Source: a virus | Virus record (IMG/VR): IMGVR_UViG_3300046012_000286 | Coordinates: 1 to 26,571 of that record | Length of the DNA: 26,571 bases | Strand: one strand, 5' to 3' | Shown: piece after piece, positions 19,435 to 26,571 of the stretch | Layout: each line of letters starts with the position of its first letter | How positions within the stretch are numbered: position 1 is the stretch's first letter | Program-made: the position numbers and the translations under genes | Notes under the pieces: model-generated | The model's database searches: none | Told to the model about the DNA's origin: nothing | The model's input: only the letters and a program-made list of their open reading frames with translations

Positions 19435-19905
19435 ATGGCAGCCGCCCCTTTCGATTTCCGCCACACCCATACCGCCCTGTTGATCACGTGGGCCGATAAG
19501 CTACGAGACCAGTACCAAGCGGACGAAAACGGAGCAATGCTCCGAATGTACGTAGCAGTGCGGCTCGTTGAAGATCAGATTGTGCGCTTCATGCTGGCCG
19601 CTGGCCGCGAGTCCTGGTCGCCAACACTCGGCATCGTTGGAGGTGACAAGGATCTATCTGGCCTGATGGACGTATGCGCCGAAGAGGCTTGGGCCTGCCT
19701 GGCAGCGCACGAGGTCACGGCCATGAAGGTTGTTGCTAACTGGCAAACATCGGAGTGCCGATGTTTTGGAGTTGACAACACCTTTGACCTGCGCATACCG
19801 TTTGCTACATGGAACTACATATACCAGGTACACGATGCCTTGAGTGCGCGCGGCTCAGTCACGAGCAAGACGGCTCTACTTCAATCGAAATGCAATTGGA
19901 AATAG
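19435..19905 (+). CDS. Hypothetical protein overlapping the integrase start, 156 aa
   Basis: It starts at ATG 19435 with a poor ribosome binding site and overlaps the integrase gene by 97 bases. The first 120 residues look protein-like, with amphipathic helices (LLITWADKLRDQYQADENG, MYVAVRLVEDQIVRFML, LMDVCAEEAWACLAAHEV). The last 30 residues lie antiparallel in function to nothing known and share sequence with the integrase 5' end in another frame. Its role may be translational coupling to, or regulation of, integration. Not recognised. Confidence 0.6.
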   Translation: MAAAPFDFRHTHTALLITWADKLRDQYQADENGAMLRMYVAVRLVEDQIVRFMLAAGRESWSPTLGIVGGDKDLSGLMDVCAEEAWACLAAHEVTAMKVVANWQTSECRCFGVDNTFDLRIPFATWNYIYQVHDALSARGSVTSKTALLQSKCNWK

Positions 19906-21482
19906 AGGACGCATACGCTAAGGCTCACAATTGGACAGTCGTAGGCAGGGCGATTGACAATTCGGTTTCCGGCTCCGTAGATCCCGTCGAGCGACCGGGC
20001 CTAGGGCCATGGCTAACCCAAAAGAAGTTGAATGAATTCGACGTTCTGCTTTTCGCCAACATGTCTAGAGCCTCACGGGATACGCTCGACATGCTGGTCT
20101 TGTTAAGAATGCTGGACAGTGCGGGCAAACGTCTTGTCATCCTAGATCCGCCCTTTGATAGTTTCACCGCCACCGAAATGGATCGGTCGATGCTGGTGTT
20201 TCGTACGGAAATGAATCGGATGCAGCGCGTTGACACCATCAAGAATGTCCAAAGGCAGGTCAAGCGCGACCGTCAGTTAGGAAAATATCTCGGCGGGCGG
20301 GTGCCGTTCTGGTTGATGGTCGTTCCGCACAAGGGCTCCGATGACGGATGGCAATTCGTTCTCTCCGACAATCCCAAGGCGTTGGAGCTTGCGAGGGAGG
20401 TTGTGCGTCGCGTTTTGAATAATGAGGGATTGGGGATGATCGCAGCCGACCTGAACGCGCGTAACGAGCCCACGCCCGAACAACTGAGGGTCAAGCGTCG
20501 GGCTGTGCGCCCCCGGAAGGCGAGCGAGATACGGCAGCGGTATTCGTGGAGTGTATCCGGGATTAGAGCAATAGCTCGGAACCGAATGCTGATCGGACAG
20601 AGGGAAATCGAACGGTACAAATACATATACGTTGACGGCAAGCGGCGGAAGGTTGTACTTGCTAAATATCTGCAAACAAAGATCGACGCGAACGGCAACG
20701 ACACTGGGATTCCCATCGAATACTGCCCACAGCTGATCACTCCCAAGGAATACGCCAAAGTTCAAGTTATCGTTAATACGCCTAGACGAAAGGTAGCGCA
20801 AACCAACCGTTCGGATCTTTACGACGTTTGCTATTGTCTAACGTGCGGTTGCCGCCTCTATCAGTCGTCGCCGGACAAGAAGAGGGCAAATTACTACTCA
20901 TACTATTACTGCCCAAGGCGCCGACTCGCTAAAGCCTGCGATAACAAGCCCGTCAGTTACGACCTCGCACAAAACGCGATTGAGGCAGAAGTGCAACAAT
21001 GGCGCGGCCGTCGCGTGTATCTGCCGGAGGAAACACAGCGTCAGGACTTTGACTCCATTATCGCAAAGCTCCGGGCGGACCAAGAAATTGAGGTAGCACT
21101 GGGAAAGCTCGCACAAACGGAGGAGAGTCGTCGACTGCGCCTAGACAATTTTGGTAAGCTGGAGACCCAGATTTCCGAATTTGAAGAGGAAAAGATCCAA
21201 GCGAGCGACAAAGATTACATACCAACCGGTTTAACCTTTGGTGAGTTGTGGGATTCCATGACGTGGCGGGAGCGGGGAGATTTCCTGCGTCAATGCGGCA
21301 TCAGGTTTGAGTTTGGGAACATGGAGGGAAAGGTGCTTGTTCTTCACGCGGCGCTGCCCAAGGACATTGACGCGATCTTCGCTGATGTTGCCACGGGCCG
21401 GGTTATTGTGCCGGGCAACCGCGACACTCCCGAGATTGCCGCCCATGCCGCTATGATTGCCCAGTCACACGCCGCGAAGTGA
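19809..21482 (+). CDS. int: Large serine integrase (site-specific recombinase), 557 aa
   Basis: N-terminal resolvase domain: CARLSHEQDGSTS, with Ser17 as the likely nucleophile; ERPGLGPWL; NMSRASRD, with the conserved arginines. The recombinase domain follows (SWSVSGIRAIARNRMLIGQ and neighbourhood). A zinc ribbon has CYCLTCGCRL and later YYYCP and AC, around residues 340-380. A coiled-coil segment (residues about 430-470) and a C-terminal region complete the family architecture. Such enzymes recombine attP with attB without accessory proteins and need a directionality factor for excision. The start at ATG 19809 lacks a clear ribosome binding site, so it may be coupled to the upstream ORF. Confidence 0.95.
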   Translation: MELHIPGTRCLECARLSHEQDGSTSIEMQLEIEDAYAKAHNWTVVGRAIDNSVSGSVDPVERPGLGPWLTQKKLNEFDVLLFANMSRASRDTLDMLVLLRMLDSAGKRLVILDPPFDSFTATEMDRSMLVFRTEMNRMQRVDTIKNVQRQVKRDRQLGKYLGGRVPFWLMVVPHKGSDDGWQFVLSDNPKALELAREVVRRVLNNEGLGMIAADLNARNEPTPEQLRVKRRAVRPRKASEIRQRYSWSVSGIRAIARNRMLIGQREIERYKYIYVDGKRRKVVLAKYLQTKIDANGNDTGIPIEYCPQLITPKEYAKVQVIVNTPRRKVAQTNRSDLYDVCYCLTCGCRLYQSSPDKKRANYYSYYYCPRRRLAKACDNKPVSYDLAQNAIEAEVQQWRGRRVYLPEETQRQDFDSIIAKLRADQEIEVALGKLAQTEESRRLRLDNFGKLETQISEFEEEKIQASDKDYIPTGLTFGELWDSMTWRERGDFLRQCGIRFEFGNMEGKVLVLHAALPKDIDAIFADVATGRVIVPGNRDTPEIAAHAAMIAQSHAAK

Positions 21483-21493
21483 GAGGCCACCCC

Positions 21494-21739
21494 ATGGCAG
21501 GGCTAACGTTCAACGAAGCAGCACAGATCATCAGACACGCACAGAACGGCATCCACGAGGCAGAGCAAGTACGCGACGACCCGGCCACGTCTGAGGCTGC
21601 CCGTAACGGCGCGGCGAGGCGGATACGGGTCTTTGGCCACACGATCGCAGCCACGTTCAGCCACTTTGATGAGCCGGTCCGGCGCCGTCTTGAGGATGCA
21701 GTGTTGGAACGGGCCGAGCAGACCGAAACATTGTTCTGA
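21494..21739 (+). CDS. Small helical protein behind the integrase, 81 aa
   Basis: ATG 21494 follows GAGAGG; an in-frame GTG at 21479 overlaps the integrase stop. The protein is almost entirely helical (FNEAAQIIRHAQNGIHEAEQV, SEAARNGAARRIRVFGHTIAATF, PVRRRLEDAVLERAEQ), with alternating charges. Its tight linkage to int makes a recombination directionality factor or integrase partner possible, but I see no similarity to known factors. It is the last rightward gene before a bidirectional terminator. Confidence 0.7.
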   Translation: MAGLTFNEAAQIIRHAQNGIHEAEQVRDDPATSEAARNGAARRIRVFGHTIAATFSHFDEPVRRRLEDAVLERAEQTETLF

Positions 21740-21755
21740 GAGCCCACTACCAGAG

Positions 21756-21785
21756 TATTCTCACATCAGCCTGTAAATGAGAATA
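21756..21785. repeat. Perfect 8-bp inverted repeat downstream of the integration module
   Basis: TATTCTCA (21756-21763) and TGAGAATA (21778-21785) are perfectly complementary with a 14-base spacer. It precedes and shares one base with the terminator stem. It could be an extra hairpin, a protein operator, or a second att candidate. Confidence 0.5.
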
Positions 21786-21818
21786 AGGCCCCACCCCCAA
21801 AATGGGGGGTGGGGCCTT
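21785..21818 (+). terminator. Strong bidirectional terminator between convergent genes
   Basis: AAGGCCCCACCCCC (21785-21798) pairs perfectly with GGGGGTGGGGCCTT (21805-21818), loop AAAATG, followed by TTAGTCTT. It separates the rightward integration module from the leftward tail operon, whose last stop codon (21818-21820) touches the stem. Confidence 0.93.
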
Positions 21819-22090
21819 TAGTCTTGCCAAGCCAAATACCAAGTCTCCTCGTTAATGTAACCATCCTCAGGCAGTTCAGCTTCATGTTGTAGCGTAACCG
21901 CTATACGTTGCGTAGCTTTATCTACCATGCCAGAAGGTATCAGCCGCTCGTCGGGAAACATTTGCGCAACTTTGGCCTGCCACAGGCGAAGCCACATTGA
22001 TTCTTGAATGTTTGCCGAACCGTCGTGAACCAGCGGATGTATTCCGTGCCCGTACCTGTGGTCGGCGGGTAGCGGGAACGTGACGGGCAT
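21818..22090 (-). CDS. Peptidoglycan-binding-like small protein, 90 aa
   Basis: ATG 22090 overlaps the stop of the large tail gene (TAATG). Residues 25-88 (SANIQESMWLRLWQAKV, GMVDKATQRIAVTLQHEAEL, EDGYINEETWYLAW) follow the pattern of the PG_binding_1 fold, in which a D-x-x-T turn and a final DG-x-I-x-x-x-TW are typical. No catalytic domain is attached. In the tail module it could be a wall-binding subunit or a lysin helper for the peptidase at 24023. It is moderately diverged, so this is a family-level guess. Confidence 0.6.
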   Translation of the reverse strand: MPVTFPLPADHRYGHGIHPLVHDGSANIQESMWLRLWQAKVAQMFPDERLIPSGMVDKATQRIAVTLQHEAELPEDGYINEETWYLAWQD

Positions 22091-24036
22091 TAGACGGTCC
22101 TCATCGTGAGGAGGATACGTCCACCGGTAGAGCCAGGCTGCCTGTAATGGGCGGGGGGTGAACCCTGTTGAAACTCTACATTTTCGATGAAAACATCTTG
22201 GGCTGTGTTGTTGTCCAAATCTTGGAACGTTGTAATGTTTCCGGACGCTTCCAAACTTTCCAACTGGAACAGGCGCGCAATTGCCGAACCTTGGCCGCCG
22301 ACCTTCACCCCGTGTTTGTCTTCCTCATAGTCGAAACAATACAACGGCAGTGTGATCAAACGTTGGCGTGGCGAACCGGGTAGGGCTTTAACCTGCCAGC
22401 CGAACATTTGCGCACCAGTACTGATATCGGTCAGGTTGCGGCTCAACGTGAACTGCAAAGACAAGAAATCGCGTACCGTGCCAGACAGTTTCAGATCATC
22501 GCTGCCGGGCAATTGGCCGTTACCGTAGGTGTATACGGGGGTTATGCTGCCTGTCGCGGTAACGTAGGCGACATGTAGGGAGCCGGTCAACAGGGGTCCG
22601 CGTACTCTTACACCTCTAAAAATTTTGGGCTCTAGGGTGTTGAAACGGATGCGTGACGTTTCCAAATATCCGTTTGCCTGCAACCTGCGCGGGTCTTCAA
22701 CCCACGTGTTTGTTTGGGTGGAGAAGGCGAGTAGCGGCGAGTCTCCGAGGAATGCGATATGGATACAGTCGGCCACGTCGGTGAAAGTTTCCAAATCTGT
22801 GCACAGGTCGGTAGACCATGCGAACGTCAACGGCTCCAACTGTAGACCCAAGTCTATTCGCGCACATTTGATTTGCGTATCCGAGGCGTCCTTGTACGTG
22901 CACCAGATCCAATGGTCGCGGGCAGCGAAATCATAAACAGGTCCGCCGTTGTCCCACAGCAGAGGTCCGTAGGTGAGGTTGCCTTGATCGTCGGCTATGG
23001 CGACACGTACCCCGCGTGAGGTGCCGATGGCCAGGAATGTTCCCAAATAGCCGAGGGCGCTGATTGCTGTTTCGCCGCCTGGTAGTTGGCATGCGATCGT
23101 TCCGCCGGTGAGGGTGGGCAGATCTCCGGAAGCGTCGAGGGTGAATTTGAGTACGGCCGAAATGGCCACAGCGTTGCCTACGGCGTAGATGGCACCCGTT
23201 GTTTCGGTAATATCTGTCCACACCCAGCCGGACGCTTTAGCCGTATACAGCGCTGTGGGTAGGGCTGCCGGTGGTGTTGCCGGGTTGGGCGATAGTTCGT
23301 AGATGCTTTGCCCGGAGCCGAGGATTAGCCGGTCTTTCGCCCACGCCAGTTTAGCCTTGACCAGCGTTGCCGCATATATTTGGGTGAACGTCAAAGGTGT
23401 GGTGATGACGGCAGGGTTTGGTGACTTCCACACGCCGCTTGTTGTCGCAATGAATATGTTTGCACCATCGGTCGACACAGACAGAATGGTTCCGACACCA
23501 GCCGGAGTATCTGAAACACTTCGCAAGACGTTGGTGTTGTCGCGGTAGATTCGCCAAACTTTTGTCGGCTGAATGCCGACGGCTGCCTTGGTTGTGCCGG
23601 AGATGATGGAGATTAGTTCATTGAATGGTTGGGCGCCGGTGGACGTGAATCGTTCGGGGGCTTGCAGGAGAGACAGGGCGCCCGGTGTCCACACAGAAAC
23701 GTTTCGCGATTTCCAGTATCGGATGTCGGAGGAGGTGTTTCCTTCCACGGGATCTGCGTAGAGTTGTCCGGCGCCTCCGTGGAAAGACATGACGGATCTG
23801 ATCCAGTAGCCTTCGAGGCTCTGTTCGCCAGGATTCTGGGCGTTATCGAACTGCTGTTTGCGGAAGGGTGCGGTTTCACGTTTAATCCACCAGTTTCCAT
23901 AACTTGTGTCCGAGGCAGCGGAGAGAAACGGGATTCCGCCGATTGCATAATTGTACGAGTTGCGCTGGTTGCCGAACAGTTGGCTTTCGCCGCCGCGTAT
24001 GGACAGGTTGCCGGGGAGTTTGTTAGGAATTCTCAT
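22090..24036 (-). CDS. Minor tail protein (beta-propeller-like), 648 aa
   Basis: The sequence is long, beta-rich and Gly/Thr/Ser-rich with repeating strand-turn units (for example DGANIFIATTSGVWKS, KDRLILGSGQSIYEL, GAIYAVGN, HWIWCTYKDASDTQ). These resemble propeller blades found in phage minor tail or baseplate proteins. There is no signal peptide. ATG 24036 has AGGAGG at ideal spacing and overlaps the peptidase gene by 14 bases. The context between a peptidase and a tail fibre-like protein supports a virion tail-tip role. The exact function (structural or receptor-binding) is not visible. Confidence 0.75.
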   Translation of the reverse strand: MRIPNKLPGNLSIRGGESQLFGNQRNSYNYAIGGIPFLSAASDTSYGNWWIKRETAPFRKQQFDNAQNPGEQSLEGYWIRSVMSFHGGAGQLYADPVEGNTSSDIRYWKSRNVSVWTPGALSLLQAPERFTSTGAQPFNELISIISGTTKAAVGIQPTKVWRIYRDNTNVLRSVSDTPAGVGTILSVSTDGANIFIATTSGVWKSPNPAVITTPLTFTQIYAATLVKAKLAWAKDRLILGSGQSIYELSPNPATPPAALPTALYTAKASGWVWTDITETTGAIYAVGNAVAISAVLKFTLDASGDLPTLTGGTIACQLPGGETAISALGYLGTFLAIGTSRGVRVAIADDQGNLTYGPLLWDNGGPVYDFAARDHWIWCTYKDASDTQIKCARIDLGLQLEPLTFAWSTDLCTDLETFTDVADCIHIAFLGDSPLLAFSTQTNTWVEDPRRLQANGYLETSRIRFNTLEPKIFRGVRVRGPLLTGSLHVAYVTATGSITPVYTYGNGQLPGSDDLKLSGTVRDFLSLQFTLSRNLTDISTGAQMFGWQVKALPGSPRQRLITLPLYCFDYEEDKHGVKVGGQGSAIARLFQLESLEASGNITTFQDLDNNTAQDVFIENVEFQQGSPPAHYRQPGSTGGRILLTMRTV

Positions 24037-24745
24037 TCCGCATCCTCCTGTGCAAAATCCATGCGAGTCCGGCTAGACCCAATCCGACGATGGCGCCGCC
24101 TGGTCCTAGCGTGGCGTGGGTGTCGGTGGACTGTGCGGCTGGTGACCGTTCAGGCGGCACTGTGGCAGGCGGAGAGGGTGTGGGTAGGTCTGTGTGCGGG
24201 CTGGGGCTCGGCGACGGCTTAGGGCGGCTCTCAGCGGGCGGGGGACGGTACGTGGTCGGATGCCACCCGGGCCAGTCCGCCAGGACGCCAACCTGAGACC
24301 TGTGCACGCTGTCGCGCCACCACTCCAAATGTGTATGCGTGCGGTGGTTGCCGTAACCGGCCGTATACGGAACACCCTGCCAATTGTTGTCAACCGACCA
24401 ATAGTTTTGGTGCTTGCCGTCGAGGGAGCCGATAATGCCGTGCAAATCCCGGTAGCGGCCGTCGCGGCATTGGTTGACGAGCCAGGCAAGCCACGTGCGT
24501 GAACCGGCCCACACGCCAAGGTCGATAGCGGCCGAAAAGTTTCCGGCACGTTTGCCAACATTGTTGCGTGTTCCCAAAACCGAATAGTCGTCTCCCGGGA
24601 GGTCGCCTGTACCGTAGTGGTATCCGAACGCACCCCACCTGGCCGTGTTCTTCGCACCGGCAACGATGCCTAAATACATTTTCGGCCCGACATGCTGTAT
24701 CACAAAATCGCGGACAGCGGTAAGACCGTCAGGGACGCGGGTCAT
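24023..24745 (-). CDS. M15-like peptidoglycan peptidase with C-terminal membrane anchor, 240 aa
   Basis: Residues 50-150 match a D,D/L,D-carboxypeptidase-like family of actinophages: DDYSV, FSAAIDL (Asp75), WLVNQCRDG, IIGSLDG, and HRTHTHLEWWRDS with a His137-x-His139 pair. These residues suit zinc coordination, although the usual first His is not obvious. After residue 165 comes a Pro/Ser/Thr-rich linker of about 45 residues. A hydrophobic helix (GAIVGLGLAGLAWIL) and a basic tail (HRRMRNENS) follow, like a membrane-anchored wall enzyme. It could be an endolysin or a virion-associated lysin. ATG 24745 follows GGTGAG. Confidence 0.7.
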   Translation of the reverse strand: MTRVPDGLTAVRDFVIQHVGPKMYLGIVAGAKNTARWGAFGYHYGTGDLPGDDYSVLGTRNNVGKRAGNFSAAIDLGVWAGSRTWLAWLVNQCRDGRYRDLHGIIGSLDGKHQNYWSVDNNWQGVPYTAGYGNHRTHTHLEWWRDSVHRSQVGVLADWPGWHPTTYRPPPAESRPKPSPSPSPHTDLPTPSPPATVPPERSPAAQSTDTHATLGPGGAIVGLGLAGLAWILHRRMRNENS

Positions 24746-24749
24746 CAGC

Positions 24750-26186
24750 TCACCAAAAAACTTTGACGATCAAGCCGCTCCACGGATAGCGGTAGTTCAT
24801 TGCCGCCGAGCCAGCCGTCCTGCGTTCTTGAATCGTAATCGTGTGTGAGCCGGCCGCTATTGACTGTATTGCCGTCAGCATGAGTGACATGTTTTGGCCG
24901 CCTACGAACGACAACGCGGCACCAGAGGAAGAACCTTGATACGCTGCACCATCGATCATAAGCCGCCATTCCTGCGAATTACCGGCCGTGTTACACAAAA
25001 CGTTGGCGTTGAACAGGATTTCAACAAACGCAGTACGTCCCGTGGGGACGGTAAATGTGTCGGTCATCGCAGGCAGGTCAACGAATGTGGAGCTGGTGGT
25101 TGGGACGGCACCGTTGGCGACAAGAGGACCGGCAACATGCATGAGTATTGAGCCGGGGTTTGCGTCGCGGGTGATGTCGCCGTTCAACCGGATGATACTT
25201 CCCGGGCTGCAATCGAGAATAGCGCCGCTGTTGAAATAGCCTTGCTTGCCGGTGAGCATACTGAACCCGTTGCCGAATGAGACGATGCTTGCGGCGCCGA
25301 AGCTAACCGTTGACCAAAGGTTCGCCACCGCGTTGAAATCTACCCTGCCGTTGAACGTCGCGACACCGTTGCAGTTCATCGTCCCAGCCATTGCAACGTT
25401 CTGCCCGTTAGGTACGCTCACACCAGCATTAGCGGTAACAAGCCCCGACGCGGTAACAGCACCGATAGTCAGGCTTTGCCCGGTCGCGGTGATAGAACCA
25501 GTAGACGTGAGACCAACAACGATCATCCGCCCGGTAGGCGACATTTCTGCAACCGACGTGGAGAAAGACGTACCATACCAGCGTTGACTGAACGTGTTTG
25601 TATCCGACCGCACCCGTAGCTGCCCGTCAGGGTCGATAACCACATCGTCGCCGAGCACAGCAACATTCACAGTCGCAGACGCACTACGGTTAACAGTAAT
25701 AGCCGGGAGGGCCGGGTTGGTTTGGGCAACAGTCACATTCGCGAACACGCCAACAATCGACGACGGCGGAATGTTGGTAAAACTGTTACTGGCACCGTCC
25801 AACGTTTTGTTCGTCAACGTCTGCACATCGGTAGTACCGACGACACTGCCGACAACGCCGTGCACACCATCGGGATGATCGTAGTGTTCCATGGCGTTAA
25901 CCGCGTCTTGGGCCGTCCACGGATGTACCACAATCGCACCGACACTATGCGTCGACGACGCGGTGTCTTGCTGGCCGCGTACCACATTCAAATTGTTGCC
26001 GACCGCACCAGTGACCAACATGATCTCTAGCGTGGAAGTTTCGTAGTCTACGGCGATGTTGAACGGAAACGAGCCCGGCAAACCTGACGCGTCGTTCACT
26101 GCACAAACTGTGTCGTCCAAATCCATCGGCGTCTGGACGGTCATCACCTTGGAAACGTTCGAGTAGTGCCGAATGGGTACAACCAT
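24750..26186 (-). CDS. Tail fibre / receptor-binding-like minor tail protein, 478 aa
   Basis: The N-terminus (TSTLEIMLVTGAVGNNLNVVRGQQDTASSTHSVGAIV region and DHPDGVHGV) matches the head of many phage tail proteins. The VQTLTNKTLDGASNSFTNIP motif is a common tail fibre motif. The middle (residues 170-350) is a long stretch of short Gly/Thr/Val/Asn repeats (TATGQSLTIGAVTASGLVTAN and similar), as in trimeric beta-helix fibres. The C-terminal 110 residues form a probable beta-sandwich tip. ATG 26186 follows GGTAGG, and the stop lies four bases before the peptidase start. It probably contacts the host surface. Confidence 0.8.
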   Translation of the reverse strand: MVVPIRHYSNVSKVMTVQTPMDLDDTVCAVNDASGLPGSFPFNIAVDYETSTLEIMLVTGAVGNNLNVVRGQQDTASSTHSVGAIVVHPWTAQDAVNAMEHYDHPDGVHGVVGSVVGTTDVQTLTNKTLDGASNSFTNIPPSSIVGVFANVTVAQTNPALPAITVNRSASATVNVAVLGDDVVIDPDGQLRVRSDTNTFSQRWYGTSFSTSVAEMSPTGRMIVVGLTSTGSITATGQSLTIGAVTASGLVTANAGVSVPNGQNVAMAGTMNCNGVATFNGRVDFNAVANLWSTVSFGAASIVSFGNGFSMLTGKQGYFNSGAILDCSPGSIIRLNGDITRDANPGSILMHVAGPLVANGAVPTTSSTFVDLPAMTDTFTVPTGRTAFVEILFNANVLCNTAGNSQEWRLMIDGAAYQGSSSGAALSFVGGQNMSLMLTAIQSIAAGSHTITIQERRTAGSAAMNYRYPWSGLIVKVFW

Positions 26187-26192
26187 GGTGAC

Positions 26193-26571
26193 CTACCAGT
26201 TTTGTTTCACACCAAGCGGGTACCGTTCCGCATACCAGTACCGCAGTTCTTGCAACCGGGTCTGGTACAGGCCGTACACGTACTTGGCGACATTGGTGAT
26301 GGAACCGGCAGGGGTTAGCTCTGCACGGGACGACGATTGAACCGACTGGACCTGTAGCCTTGACGGTTCGGCGAGCGACAACATGCGGGCTGTGGCACCG
26401 AGCACCAAACAGCCGTGGATGTCTTGCGGATATCCGAACAATTCCAAATCCTGATTCGCAGTCAACGCGGTAGGCAAAGATCTCATATACATGATGCGGC
26501 AACGGTCAGGGCCGGGCCACGCCGGGCCAAGCAGCTCCAGCTCTATTCCGGCACCGATCTTGTTTTGCCGT
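26193..26571 (-). CDS. Partial tail-module protein running off the window edge (at least 125 aa)
   Basis: The frame has an internal ATG at 26492 but stays open to the last base, so the true start lies beyond the window. The visible part has KIGAGIELELLGPAW, then YPQDIHGCLVLGATARMLS, and ends YGLYQTRLQELRYWYAERYP, predicting a beta region followed by helices. Its location directly before the tail fibre-like gene suggests a tail or baseplate component. I do not recognise it. Confidence 0.65.
   Translation of the reverse strand, partial: RQNKIGAGIELELLGPAWPGPDRCRIMYMRSLPTALTANQDLELFGYPQDIHGCLVLGATARMLSLAEPSRLQVQSVQSSSRAELTPAGSITNVAKYVYGLYQTRLQELRYWYAERYPLGVKQNW

Noticed and set aside
1-26571. 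CRISPR array or insertion sequence
   Set aside because: No regularly spaced direct repeats with unique spacers were seen, and no transposase-like protein or terminal inverted repeats. The repeated stem-loops are spaced by genes and vary in sequence.

Overview
The window looks like part of a temperate, tailed (probably siphoviral) actinobacteriophage genome of moderately high GC. The evidence is an Lsr2-like nucleoid protein, a large serine integrase, a CHC2/TOPRIM primase, a Cas4/RecB-like nuclease, a RusA-like resolvase, and minor tail proteins in densely packed, mostly overlapping genes. The host genus cannot be read from the sequence. Several gene families are of the type common in actinophages (tandem 'KYCCLGVAC' proteins, tandem 'MDPNE' proteins). 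Nothing looks like bacterial chromosome, so the integrase and its candidate attP appear to lie inside an intact phage genome and not at a prophage boundary.

Layout. (1) 1-719: no convincing gene. (2) 720-5335, rightward: thirteen small genes, mostly of unknown function, ending with a ribbon-helix-helix protein and an Lsr2-like protein and closed by a strong terminator. Almost every real intergenic gap between 720 and 3950 holds a copy of the same three-tiered RNA stem-loop just upstream of the next ribosome binding site. A 51-nt tRNA-like fold precedes the ribbon-helix-helix gene. (3) 5400-5890, rightward: two tiny genes and a terminator. (4) 14663 down to 5941, leftward: one long replication, recombination and early operon. 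It holds a Cas4-like nuclease split in two around another gene, a Q/P-rich zinc protein, a DnaB/RepA-like ATPase, three tandem paralogues, an RNA ligase, a RusA-like endonuclease, primase split into overlapping CHC2 and TOPRIM reading frames, small membrane proteins, a metallophosphoesterase and a sigma-like factor. (5) 14664-15043: divergent intergenic region with a perfect TGTGA-N6-TCACA palindrome. (6) 15044-19112, rightward: ten overlapping genes of unknown function, including two winged-helix-like proteins, closed by a hairpin. (7) 19146-21818: integration module with a candidate attP inverted repeat, an upstream ORF, the serine integrase and a small downstream gene, closed by a bidirectional terminator. 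(8) 26571 down to 21818, leftward: tail and cell-wall module with a partial gene, a tail fibre-like protein, an M15-like peptidase with a C-terminal membrane anchor, a large minor tail protein, and a lone peptidoglycan-binding-like domain.

How it fits together. The leftward operon supplies genome replication and recombination. The rightward small-gene blocks are likely early or host-takeover functions. The integration module separates them from the structural genes. The strongest novelty candidate is the family of covarying stem-loops in block 2. It resembles in concept, but not in sequence, the start-associated (SAS/ESAS) repeats known from cluster K mycobacteriophages. Next are the split Cas4-like nuclease and the split primase.
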